From: Paracoccus sp. MC1862
Lineage (GTDB): Bacteria > Pseudomonadota > Alphaproteobacteria > Rhodobacterales > Rhodobacteraceae
Direction: 5' to 3'
Length of the DNA: 46,182 nucleotides
Assembly (NCBI RefSeq): GCF_016617715.1
Contig: NZ_CP067229.1
Location: forward strand, 1-46,182
Positions 7,514 through 15,402 of this stretch are shown piece by piece. Position numbers and translations under genes: made by a program. Position 1 is the first letter of the stretch. The number at the start of each line of letters is the position of its first letter. Under the pieces are notes generated by a model that ran no database searches, had not been told where the DNA came from, and worked only from the letters and a program-made list of their open reading frames with translations.

Positions 7514-8281
7514 ATGTCCGGGACCGTTTTCGACGCCGCGGAACTGGACCGGATCCGTGGACTGACGCGGCTCGGCGTCGGGCGCAACGACGTAGTGACC
7601 TGCCAGTTGCCCGACAGCTGGCAGTTCGTCGTGACCTATCCCGGCTGCGCGCGGATCGGCGTGGTGTTCAACCCGGTGATGCCGATCTTCCGCGAGCATG
7701 AACTGTCCTTGATGCTGGGCCACCGCGAGTCCAAGGTCTTCATCGTTCCCAAGGACTTCGCAACTTCGACCACGAGGCGATGGCCGAGGGGATGAAGCCC
7801 CAGCTTCCCGACCTGCGCCATGTCGTCGTCAACAAGGCCGATGGCGAGAACACCTTCGACAAGCTGCTCGCCAACCCCGGTTCCGACGACCCCGACCTGC
7901 AGCGGATCGTGAGTGCCAGCCATCCCGGCCCCGATGACGCGAACCAGGTGATTTACATCAGCCGCACGACCGGGGAATCCAAGGGGGTGATGCACACCTC
8001 GAACACCATGTATCCGAACCTCATCCCCTGTCCGGAACGGCCGGGGCTGACAGGCCGGGAGGCGATCGCCATGGCCGCGCCCATGGACCACCAGACCGGC
8101 TTCCGGCATGGCCTTCTGATGCCGATCTGCCTCGGGGCGCGGTTCATCCTGTTCGATATGTGGGACAAGCGGCTGAAGCGGCGGATGGTGCAGGACGAGG
8201 GCATCGCCTTCACCATGGCCTCGACCCACCGCCTCGGGCAAGATCCAGAAATTCGCGCTGTGCAGGATGCTGCGCGAGGAG
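7514..8281 (+). pseudogene. aliA-like cyclohexanecarboxylate-CoA ligase, broken
   Basis: Acyl-CoA ligase (ANL family) pseudogene with a good ribosome-binding site before the ATG at 7514. The first 82 residues (GVGRNDVVTCQLPDSWQF, ARIGVVFNPVMPIFREHEL) are in one frame. Loss of one base near 7759 turns the expected DFRNFDHEA into a shifted frame, which continues with the AMP-binding motif YISRTTGESKGVMHTSN and DHQTGFRHGLLMPICLGA. Near 8230 more than half of the protein is missing, and the sequence jumps to SGKIQKFALCRMLREE, the typical C-terminal lysine motif of these ligases. It follows badI as in known badHI-aliA clusters. It cannot encode an active ligase. Confidence 0.8.
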
Positions 8282-8660
8282 ATGGACTGGCCTGCCCGCC
8301 GCATTGCCGTCGTGACCGGCCTTTGGGCCGAACCGTCATCGGCCGGCTGGTCGCGGACGGGACCGCGGGACGGCGCTGGCCGACATCCCGGGGCGGCGGC
8401 TCGACGAGACCCTGGCCGCGCGGGCGCTGGGTCCGGTGGACATCCTTGTCAACCTCGTGGGCGGGCTGCGCTTGCCCCCGGCTCTACACGCCCTTTCTGG
8501 ACATGACCGGGAAGCAGTGGCGCGCCACCATGGACCTGATGGGGGGCTTTCACCTGTTCCGCGCCTTTGCGCCAGGGATGCTGAAACGCGGCTGGGGCCG
8601 GATCGTCAACGTGGCCCGCATCGGTCATGGCGGCGGGGCAGGGCGGGCCTTTGCCGCAGG
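8282..8660 (+). pseudogene. Second short-chain dehydrogenase, multiply frameshifted
   Basis: Starts in frame with the ligase tail as MDWPARRIAVVTG, the beginning of a Rossmann fold. Fragments then alternate between frames: LGRTVIGRLVADGT; ADIPGRRLDETLAARALGPVDILVN; and PFLDMTGKQWRATMDL with HLFRAFAPGMLKRGWGRIVNVA. These are the expected order of SDR landmarks, with at least three shifts and small deletions, and the Tyr-x3-Lys active-site part and C-terminus are missing. It is probably a separate SDR gene once downstream of aliA rather than the missing half of badH, because its GRIVNVA segment duplicates one kept in the first remnant. Confidence 0.65.
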
Positions 8661-8665
8661 CCCCG

Positions 8666-9088
8666 ATGCGGCGCCGGTTTCCCCGCATCCAGCCCTGGGT
8701 TGCCAGGATCGGCAACATCGCGCTTTATCTGACGATCGGCACGACCATCCTCGGCAACCTGCCCGAGGTCATGGGCATGGTCGGCGAGGGTGCGATGCTG
8801 ATGGGGCTGGTCTTCATCGCGGCCATGTTCGGCATCGGCTATCTCGCCGGCGGCCGCAGCGACCGCGACGACCTGGAAGACGTGAGCGCGCTTGGGTCGG
8901 GGTGGCGGAACACGGCGGCGACCATGATCATCGCGGTCCAGAACTTCGGCGCCGCCCCCGAAGTGCTGGCTATCATCACCATGGTCAACACCTTGGGCAT
9001 CATCCTGCTGCCGGCGCTCGCCCGCGTGCTGAGCCGCGACGCCCCCGGCTTCACCACGACCCCCGGCCGCCCCAAGCCGGGCCGATAA
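8666..9088 (+). pseudogene. C-terminal half of a BASS-family (bile acid:sodium symporter-like) transporter
   Basis: About 140 residues with four or five hydrophobic segments: IALYLTIGTTILGNLPEVMG, GLVFIAAMFGIGYLAGG, then SGWRNTAATMIIAVQNFGAAPEVLAIITMVNTLGIILLP. The RNTAA..AVQNF segment is characteristic of the second half of BASS/SBF transporters, which import organic anions with sodium. Family members are about 300 residues, so the N-terminal half is missing and has been replaced by the SDR debris. An ATG at 8666 exists, but a functional half-transporter is unlikely. It stands 38 bases before the sulfatase gene, so it may once have imported the sulfate ester that the sulfatase splits. Confidence 0.65.
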
Positions 9089-9125
9089 CCCTTTGCCCGC
9101 CCATCCCGCCTGAAAGGTCCGCCCC

Positions 9126-10766
9126 ATGTCCGACACCGCCCGCAAGCCGAACCTGCTGATCCTGGTCGAGGACCAGTGGCAGGCCCACATGCCGGTCCCC
9201 GACGACCTGCCGCTGCCCGCCTGGCGGCGGCTGCACAGGGAAGGCGTGGCCTTCAACCGGGCCTATTGCACGGTGCCGATCTGCACGCCCTCGCGCGCGA
9301 CCATGTGGACGGGGCAGCACGCCAAGAAGATCGACATGTGGGACAACACCAACTACGCTTGGCTGACGAAGGGGATGGACCCAGACATCCCGACCCTCGG
9401 CGACATGCTGCGCGGGCAGGGTTATTACACCGCCTTCAAGGGCAAGTGGCACCTGTCCAGGCTGGACCGCAAGCCGCATCCTCTGGAGGATTTCGGCTGG
9501 TCCGACACCCAGGAATGGGGCGACATGTTCGGCGGCCCCCTGCAGGGCGCGCAGCTCGACACCAGCGTCGCCGAAGAAGCGGTGGACTGGCTGGAACACC
9601 GCGCCCCGACGCTCGACCAGCCCTGGGCGCTGGTGGTCAGCCTGATCAACCCGCATGACGTCATGTTCGTGGTTCCCGACAAGGGCATCGGCGGGCTGGA
9701 TGCGGGCTTCGCCTCGGCCAGCCAGCATCCGATCCAGCAAAGTCCCTTCTTCCAGAAGGAATGGGACGTCGCCATGCCCGACAATCACGCCTATGAACAG
9801 GACAAGCATCCTCCGGGGGTCGCGGCCTATTACGAATACCTGCGCATCCATTTCGGCCATATCCCCGAGGATCGCACCGACCTGTGGCTGAAGCAGCGCA
9901 ACTACCTGCTGAACTGCATGCGGCTGGTGGACATGCAGTTCGACAAGGTGCTGCAGGCGATGGACCGGGTCAGCGGCTGGGACGACACCGTGGTCATCTA
10001 TACCGGCGATCACGGCGAGATGAACGGCGCCCACAACATGACCCAGAAGGGCGGCATCACCTTTGACGAGGCCCAGGTCGTGCCCCTGATCATCCGCGAT
10101 CCGCAGGGCCGGCGGGGGGCGCGGACCGAGGCCATCGGCTCGCTTCTGGACCTGGTGCCGACATGCCTCGATTACGCCGGCGTCCCCGAGGAGCGGCTGC
10201 GCGCCGACTATCCCGACCTTCCCGGCCGCTCGCTGCGTCCCTTGACGACGGCGCCCGAAAGCGCGGGTCCCCGCGGCAGCGCCGAGCAGCCGGGCAGCGG
10301 CGCGCTGACGACATGGGACACGCTGCACGCGCTGGACAACGACTGGGCGCTGACCGGGGCGCTGGCGCAACTGACCGACCTGCAGGGCGGCGTGATGACG
10401 CCCGACGAATGGCTGGCCCGCATTCCCGAGGTCGGCGCCGAATACGGCGCGCCCGATTTCGGCAAGCGCAACTTCCACCGCAGCCTGACTGACGGGTGCT
10501 GGAAGATCGTGCGCTGGTTCAGCCCCGACGAGTACGGCAACCCCGCTTCGGTCGAGGAACTGCGGGCGTGCAGCGATGTGGGCCTTTACGATCTCATCAA
10601 CGACCCGGGCGAGACGGAGAGCGTGGCCGACCCCGCCCACCCGCGCCACGACGCGCAGGCGCTGGCCGAGATGACCCGCAAGCTGCACGAGCTGGTCGCG
10701 CGCGAGCTGGGCGAGGACCTGCGGCCCTTCGACCCGGCGATGTTCGCCCCGGCCGACGCCGGCTGA
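9126..10766 (+). CDS. Type I sulfatase (formylglycine-dependent)
   Basis: Sulfatase of 546 residues that should hydrolyse a sulfate ester. The N-terminus NLLILVEDQW supplies the metal-binding strand. The signature CTPSR at residues 53-57 holds the cysteine that becomes formylglycine. KGKWHLSRL and YTGDHGEMNGAHNMTQKGG are the conserved lysine/histidine and second metal-site motifs. A C-terminal domain ends in NDPGETESVADPAHP, as in choline sulfatase- and arylsulfatase-like enzymes. There is no signal peptide, so it acts in the cytoplasm, which fits activation by the FGE encoded 1 kb downstream. Substrate unknown. The gene is intact although both neighbours (BASS and SulP) are ruined. Confidence 0.9.
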   Translation: MSDTARKPNLLILVEDQWQAHMPVPDDLPLPAWRRLHREGVAFNRAYCTVPICTPSRATMWTGQHAKKIDMWDNTNYAWLTKGMDPDIPTLGDMLRGQGYYTAFKGKWHLSRLDRKPHPLEDFGWSDTQEWGDMFGGPLQGAQLDTSVAEEAVDWLEHRAPTLDQPWALVVSLINPHDVMFVVPDKGIGGLDAGFASASQHPIQQSPFFQKEWDVAMPDNHAYEQDKHPPGVAAYYEYLRIHFGHIPEDRTDLWLKQRNYLLNCMRLVDMQFDKVLQAMDRVSGWDDTVVIYTGDHGEMNGAHNMTQKGGITFDEAQVVPLIIRDPQGRRGARTEAIGSLLDLVPTCLDYAGVPEERLRADYPDLPGRSLRPLTTAPESAGPRGSAEQPGSGALTTWDTLHALDNDWALTGALAQLTDLQGGVMTPDEWLARIPEVGAEYGAPDFGKRNFHRSLTDGCWKIVRWFSPDEYGNPASVEELRACSDVGLYDLINDPGETESVADPAHPRHDAQALAEMTRKLHELVARELGEDLRPFDPAMFAPADAG

Positions 10767-10770
10767 CCCC

Positions 10771-11137
10771 GTGGCCCGCAATCTTCGCAAGGATGCGGTC
10801 GCCGGAGTCTCGGTTTCGCTGAGCCAGATCCCCACCATCGTCGGCTTCGACCCTGGCACGGACAACAAGCTGGCCAATGCGCCGCCACGAACCGGGCGCC
10901 ACGCTGATCGAGGTAATCGACGGCTATGCCCGGCGGGTCGAGGCGGCGGGCAGCCTGCTGCTCCTGTCCGAGCTGGGCGGGAACGCGGTGGCCCAGCTTC
11001 GCCGCACCCGCAAGATCGGGGTCCGCGACAAGGTCGGGATCTTCCCCGCCACCGAGAACCTGGGCGACCCGACCCGGCAGGCCGTGACCGAGGCCATCGC
11101 CCGGCCGGGAAGGGCAGAGACCGGCGACGACCGCTGA
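10771..11137 (+). pseudogene. SulP sulfate permease reduced to its two ends
   Basis: Begins 5 bases after the sulfatase as MARNLRKDAVAGVSVSLSQIPTIVGFDPG, the cytoplasmic N-terminus and first helix of SulP anion transporters. After a frameshift near 10880 it continues as IEVIDGYARRVEAAGSLLLLSELGGNAVAQLRRT and VGIFPATENLGDPTRQAVTEA, the C-terminal STAS domain. About 400 residues holding the remaining membrane helices are missing. Known relatives move sulfate, so the ancestral gene likely exported or imported the sulfate linked to the adjacent sulfatase. The deletion leaves no functional transporter. Confidence 0.7.
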
Positions 11138-11193
11138 ACCCGCAGCAGGCGGGCCAGCCGGAACAAGGCGCGCGCGCCCTGCGTTCGACCGCC

Positions 11194-11730
11194 ATGCAGC
11201 CTGACACCTTCAGCCCCGATCACCTCGCATGGGCGGACGCGGTCCTGCGGATGGGGGCGGCGCTGGTCCTGTCACTGGCGCTGGGGCTGGAACGGTTCCT
11301 GCGGAAAAAGCCCATCGACTTCCGCCCCTTTGTCATCATCGCGCTGGCATCCTGCGCGCTGACGGTGGGAACCATCGAATTCGCCTATCGCGCCGTCGAT
11401 GACACGATCTCGGTGGACCCGACACGGGTGCTGCAGGCGGTCATGACCGGCATCGGCTTCATCGCCGCAGGCACCCTGTTCCGCGAGGATTACACCGTCT
11501 ATGGCGCAGGCTCGGCCACCTCGATCTGGGCCTCGGGCGCTATCGGGATCATCTGCGGGCTGGGGATGATCTGGCTTTCGCTGCTGCTGACCGGAACGAT
11601 GCTGGTCGTGCTTCTGCTCAGCCGACCCTTTACCCAGGATTACACCATCCAGATGGACGATGACGCCGGCGGTCAGGGGAACGCGGACGGGCAGGGTGGA
11701 CAGGGTGGAACCGGCAGTTCGGGACCGTGA
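11194..11730 (+). CDS. MgtC/SapB-family membrane protein
   Basis: Membrane protein of 178 residues. It matches the N-terminal membrane domain of MgtC/SapB proteins: MGAALVLSLALGLERFLRKKP, RPFVIIALASCALTVGTIEFAY, RVLQAVMTGIGFIAAGTLFREDYTVYGAGSATSIWASGAIGIICGLGM, then a final helix. The tail is Gly/Asp/Gln-rich and low in complexity. The ATG at 11194 is chosen because the family starts there; the open frame continues upstream only as shadow of the SulP remnant. MgtC proteins affect Mg2+ and membrane-potential homeostasis; the role in a sulfatase cluster is unknown. It sits 19 bases upstream of the FGE gene and is likely co-transcribed. Confidence 0.82.
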   Translation: MQPDTFSPDHLAWADAVLRMGAALVLSLALGLERFLRKKPIDFRPFVIIALASCALTVGTIEFAYRAVDDTISVDPTRVLQAVMTGIGFIAAGTLFREDYTVYGAGSATSIWASGAIGIICGLGMIWLSLLLTGTMLVVLLLSRPFTQDYTIQMDDDAGGQGNADGQGGQGGTGSSGP

Positions 11731-11749
11731 CGCCCCGGTGAGGCGGCGC

Positions 11750-12682
11750 ATGGCCGATCCGGCCGGGGCTGCGCTGGAGGCGGGGGATCGCTTGGGCTGC
11801 GCCTTCATCCCCGGCGGCAGCTTCCTGATGGGGTCGGATGATTTCTACCCCGAGGAGCGGCCGGTCCGCCGCGTCACCGTTGCCGGCTTCCGGATCGACC
11901 GCACCCCCGTCACCAACGCCGCTTTCGCCCGCTTCGTGGCCGCCACCGGCCATGTCACCCTGGCCGAGCGGGCGCCGGACCTCGCGGACTATCCCGGCGC
12001 CGATCCGGCGCTGCTGGTTCCCGGCTCGCTGGTCTTCCGCCCGCCACCCGGTCCGGTGCCTCTGGACGACCCGCGCCTGTGGTGGGCCTATGTGCCGGGG
12101 GCCTGCTGGCACCGGCCCGAGGGACCGGGCAGCGGCCTGGCGGGGCGCGAGGATCATCCGGTCGTCCATGTCGCCCATGCGGATGCCGCAGCCTACGCTG
12201 CCTGGGCGGGCAAGGCCCTGCCGACCGAGACGGAATGGGAATATGCCGCCCGCGGCGGGTTTGACGGCGCGGCCTATGCCTGGGGCGACGATCCCGCGCC
12301 GGGCGGGCGCTGGCAGGCCAACATCTGGCAGGGCGCCTTTCCCTGGCAGGACCTTGCGCTTGACGGCTTTCCCCGGACCTCGCCCGTGGGGGCCTTTCCC
12401 CCGAACGGTTACGGCCTTTTCGACATGATCGGCAATGTCTGGGAATGGACGGCCGACGCGTTCCGCCTGCCCGGCGCACGGTCCTGCTGCACGCCGGACG
12501 GGGGCGCCACGGGTCCCGGGGTGGTCAAGGGCGGCTCGCATCTCTGCGCCCCGAACCATTGCCGCCGCTATCGCCCGGCCGCGCGCCAGCCGCAGGCCGC
12601 GGACAGTTCCACCAGCCATATCGGCTTCCGCTGCCTCCGGCGCGGGCCGGGTCAATCCATGGACGAAGAACCGGGCGGCTGA
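11750..12682 (+). CDS. Formylglycine-generating enzyme (sulfatase-modifying factor)
   Basis: FGE-sulfatase domain protein of 310 residues that oxidises the sulfatase active-site cysteine to formylglycine. Landmarks are FIPGGSFLMGSDDFYPEERPVRRVTVAGFRIDRTPVTN, the central WEYAARGG and LFDMIGNVWEWTAD, and the C-terminal GGSHLCAPNHCRRYRPAARQ. Cys266 and Cys271 in the last motif correspond to the copper-binding redox pair of aerobic FGEs, so it should be active and oxygen dependent. The ATG at 11750 has GAGG at 6 bases; a GTG at 11738 is possible. Its likely client, the CTPSR sulfatase, is in the same gene run. Confidence is high for function, moderate for the exact partner. Confidence 0.92.
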   Translation: MADPAGAALEAGDRLGCAFIPGGSFLMGSDDFYPEERPVRRVTVAGFRIDRTPVTNAAFARFVAATGHVTLAERAPDLADYPGADPALLVPGSLVFRPPPGPVPLDDPRLWWAYVPGACWHRPEGPGSGLAGREDHPVVHVAHADAAAYAAWAGKALPTETEWEYAARGGFDGAAYAWGDDPAPGGRWQANIWQGAFPWQDLALDGFPRTSPVGAFPPNGYGLFDMIGNVWEWTADAFRLPGARSCCTPDGGATGPGVVKGGSHLCAPNHCRRYRPAARQPQAADSSTSHIGFRCLRRGPGQSMDEEPGG

Positions 12683-13057
12683 GTTCCTCGCCCGCCCCGG
12701 CCCTGCCCGTCGGGGGGCGTCCATGGTCCCCGCGCCCTCGGACGGCAGGGGCCTGCAGTCCGAGGGATGTCGTGAAAGAAGGCTGGGGGCAGGCTGCGCG
12801 GGGAAGGTCCTGAAAGAGAACCCGACAACAGGGTGCCGGGACGATGACGGTGTTCCTGTGCGACCTCGGCCTTCCGGCGCCCGGCGGTGACACCGGCTGC
12901 GAGCGGATCGGGTGGCGCCCCGTCAACCGCCGGAGCCGGGGCGCTCTCAGCCTCGACCGCGTGCCTTGTTGCCTGCGCTGAACCCCTCTGCGGTAAAGAC
13001 AAGGCCGGGCTTATGCGCTTTCATGGGGTCACATGCGCGAAGCACAAGAATCGCCCG
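12683..13057. other. 375-base gap, no convincing gene
   Basis: GC-rich region between FGE and the next exported protein. A 45-codon frame at 12844-12981 (beginning MTVFLCDLGLPA) is open but has no recognisable family and weak translation signals. No clear terminator was found. Confidence 0.35.
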
Positions 13058-13579
13058 ATGAGACGCCTGTTCGCCGCCCTGCTGCTGGTCTGCAGCCTGC
13101 TGTTGCCCTTCCATGCGCAGGCCGATGAGACGCTGGACCGCATGACCTCGGCGCAGATCGTCGAACAGGCGGGGTCGCTGCACCCTTCGGCGCTTTATGT
13201 TCTTGCCGCCCGGCTGCTGGCCGAAGGCAGGGGGCAGGAGGCGGCGAACTGGATGTATGCGGGGCAGGTCCGTTACCGCTTCCTGCTAGGGGCGCCCGGC
13301 GCGGGGGCGAATGACCGCACCCTGTTCTCGGCGCTGACCGAGCAGGTCGGTCGCCCTGTCAACGAATACATCGCCGGCGACCCCGACGACTGGATCGCGG
13401 CAATGGAATGGGCGCTGGACTGGGACGCTGCGAATGCGAACCCCGTGACCTCCAAGGAGGCCCATGCCGCAGAACTGGCCGAGGTCCGCGCGGGCCTTGC
13501 CCGCCTGATCGACAAGGTCGATTCCAGCCGCGCCGAGATCCGCCGGCATCGCCGCGACAACGGGCTGGAAAACCGCTGA
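13058..13579 (+). CDS. Exported protein of unknown function
   Basis: Predicted 173-residue secreted or periplasmic protein. The start MRRLFAALLLVCSLLLPFHAQA is a clear signal peptide with an AQA-D cleavage site. The mature part has helical, Leu/Ala-rich segments (ALYVLAARLLAEGRGQEAANWMYAGQVRYRFLL), which recall short helical-repeat proteins, then an acidic DPDDWIAAMEWALDWDAAN stretch and a basic C-terminus. I do not recognise the family. An in-frame ATG at 13013 with AAGG upstream would lengthen the N-region by 15 residues. It has no obvious functional link to the genes around it, except that two more small exported proteins follow. Confidence 0.65.
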   Translation: MRRLFAALLLVCSLLLPFHAQADETLDRMTSAQIVEQAGSLHPSALYVLAARLLAEGRGQEAANWMYAGQVRYRFLLGAPGAGANDRTLFSALTEQVGRPVNEYIAGDPDDWIAAMEWALDWDAANANPVTSKEAHAAELAEVRAGLARLIDKVDSSRAEIRRHRRDNGLENR

Positions 13580-13732
13580 GCGGGGGGGAAAGGAGCCGCC
13601 TATGCCTTCCCCTGCCGCGGTGTGGGACAGACCCCCTTCCGCGACGCGCGGCCCGCCTGGAACTTGTCGGAGCCGCCCCAGATGCGGTCGCATGCCAAAG
13701 CCTTCTGCCATCACAATCCCCGAGGAAGACCG

Positions 13733-14122
13733 ATGAAGCACCTGCCCGGCCCCGCGGCCCTGCTGGCCGCCATGACCCTCGCCGCGCCTGCCACGGCGCA
13801 GGATTACCTCGGCATCCATCTCGACACGATGCTGGAACACAACCTGCGCACGCATCAGCAGCAGCAGGCCAGCCCGGGCGAGGCTCCTGCGCCGCGTCAG
13901 GGAAAGTCCCGGCCCGGCACCATGTCGCCCGCCGCCGAAGCGCGCGCCCGGGCCGAGGGCGCCCGGATCATGCAGGAACACCGGCGCCAGCTTGAGCCCC
14001 GCTACCGGATGCGCGTCCAGCGCGACGGCAAGGCCGGGGCGGACGCCTGGCTCGCCTCGGAAGCGCGGCGGTTCGGGATCGAGACCGGCCGGGCGATGCG
14101 CAAGAAATACTCGGGGCAATAG
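13733..14122 (+). CDS. Small exported protein of unknown function
   Basis: 129 residues with a signal peptide (MKHLPGPAALLAAMTLAAPATAQ) after a strong ribosome-binding site (GAGGAAG, 6 bases before the ATG). The mature protein starts DYLGIHLDTMLEHNLRTHQQQQAS, then a Pro-rich linker and a basic, alpha-helical C-terminus with many Arg and Ala residues. No family is recognised. The periplasm is the expected site. It lies downstream of the exported protein at 13058 on the same strand and could be co-transcribed, though 150 bases separate them. Confidence 0.6.
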   Translation: MKHLPGPAALLAAMTLAAPATAQDYLGIHLDTMLEHNLRTHQQQQASPGEAPAPRQGKSRPGTMSPAAEARARAEGARIMQEHRRQLEPRYRMRVQRDGKAGADAWLASEARRFGIETGRAMRKKYSGQ

Positions 14123-14215
14123 GCCGGGCGCCGGGCCGGGGGACGGCAGGACGAACTGCCGCTGGATCGGTCGCAGGGACCGGAAAGCGCAAGCGCCACC
14201 CGTGACCCCGGCGCC

Positions 14216-14602
14216 CTATTCCGAGGGCGGGCGGGGAAGCCAGTCGCGGCATTCGCCGGCGATGCGGGCGACCACCAGCGTGTCGCCCCGGAAATGCCCC
14301 TCGGCCACCACGCAGCCGCTGTCCGCGAAGGCGGCCTCGATCCTTGCGCGGTCGCCCGCGCCGGCCTCAAGCGGCGGCGGCTCGGGCAGGTCGTTGCCCG
14401 ACAGCGGACGGGTGCGGGTGCCGTCGGGGTCGATGCGGAACACCCCGCGCCACGGGCAGGGCGGGCGGTAGCAGAGGATGCCGGTCGAGCCGAGGCCCCA
14501 GAACTGTTCCCCTTCGGCCGGAACCGGCAGCGGCTCGGGTTCCAGCGCCTGCGGGGCGGTGCCCGACAGGAGCAGCGCGGCGGCAAGGATGCTGCGGAAC
14601 AT
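14216..14602 (-). CDS. Small exported protein of unknown function
   Basis: 128 residues with a signal peptide (MFRSILAAALLLSGTAPQALE) and AAGGGAAA ahead of the ATG. The mature domain holds four cysteines (CYRPPCPW, SGCVVAEGH, AGECRDWLP), which suit disulfide bonds in the periplasm. The segment FRIDPDGTRTRPLSGNDLP suggests a beta-rich fold. I do not recognise the family. It faces the preceding small exported gene and is separated from the insertion sequence by a stretch of gene debris. Confidence 0.6.
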   Translation of the reverse strand: MFRSILAAALLLSGTAPQALEPEPLPVPAEGEQFWGLGSTGILCYRPPCPWRGVFRIDPDGTRTRPLSGNDLPEPPPLEAGAGDRARIEAAFADSGCVVAEGHFRGDTLVVARIAGECRDWLPRPPSE

Positions 14603-15332
14603 GGCGGTTTCCCTTGCGTGACGATCGTTTTCCCAGCGACGGTGGACAAGCGGCGGCCCGGGAACACCCGACCTGCGGGCGCAGCATGGACCCGCAGCAA
14701 AGGCAGGTCGAGGGGGCTTCGGCTTCTGCAGCCTGACGTTCCTTCAGGGCGGGGCCGCCGCCTCGGCCCTGGTCTTCGGCGACGTGAACCGGCCCGAAGT
14801 GGCAGATTGCGAGCTGACCTGCCTCGCCCCTGAAGCCGGCTGAAGGAGAAGACCATGACCCCATCTGCGCATGGACATGGACTGATGGCCCCGATGCCGG
14901 GGGGGCGATCCGGCGCCCTGCAGGGACGACGAATTCAAACGCCGCCTGCCACGGACGCGCCGGCGGGATCTTCACCGCCCGGCCGAACCGCGTGAGAAGC
15001 CATGACCCAGCCCTCCCGGAACATCCCCCGGCGACGGCCTGCCGCTACAGCCACCACATGGGTTTCGGGGACTGCGCCCCGGCCGGGTTCGCCTATGCCG
15101 GCGACCCCTGACCGGCCATCCCTTGCACCGAAGGCGGATCGCGGATGATGCTGGGGGCTTGATGGAAAGCCGGATCGGACCTGCCGCGGTCCCATCGGGA
15201 CGCCGCCAAGGTTGCAATTGCCGGCCAGGACAGGCGCGGCGGGACTCCACCCACGAGATCGGGGTGCAGCGGCGCAGACCGCGGGGTTACATAAATCAAA
15301 TTATAAATACATTTGTTATACGCGCAAAGCTA
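14603..15332. other. Gene debris left of the insertion sequence
   Basis: About 730 bases without an intact gene. It contains a likely ferredoxin tail (14715-14843) and a short frame of 46 codons at 14855-14995 with a strong AAGGAGAAG ribosome-binding site but no recognisable protein. The last 45 bases before the insertion sequence are markedly A+T-rich (ATAAATCAAATTATAAATAC), unlike the rest of the region. Confidence 0.45.
14715..14843 (+). pseudogene. Possible tail of a 4Fe-4S ferredoxin-type subunit
   Basis: The frame reads FCSLTFLQGGAAASALVFGDVNRPEVADCELTCLAPEAG and then stops. ALVFGDVNxP resembles the end of the iron-sulfur subunits of DMSO/tetrathionate-reductase-like and formate dehydrogenase-like complexes (PTGALVFGDLNDP). 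The cysteine clusters and everything upstream are missing. The stop is followed 11 bases later by an ATG with AAGGAG, as expected for the next subunit of an operon, but that frame is short. Evidence is one short motif, so treat it as a hint. Confidence 0.3.
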
Positions 15333-15365
15333 AAATGTCACCGCTGAGCAAAGCAGGAATGTCAC
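15333..15365. repeat. Left inverted repeat of the insertion sequence
   Basis: Contains two direct copies of AATGTCAC, 24 bases apart, and matches the reverse complement of 16859-16893 at most positions. Confidence 0.65.
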
Positions 15366-15402
15366 TCTCCCCCGGTTGAAGCATGATCCTCGGGGGACGA
15401 AC

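Noticed and set aside
7603..7627. CTGCCAGTTGC...CAGCTGGCAG inverted stretch resembling the parS candidates
   Set aside because: It lies inside the aliA pseudogene coding sequence, has a longer spacer and does not share the AT-flanked core, so it is likely coincidence.
12844..12981. Short frame of 45 codons starting MTVFLCDLGLPA
   Set aside because: Open, but without a good ribosome-binding site, family similarity or a clear place in an operon.
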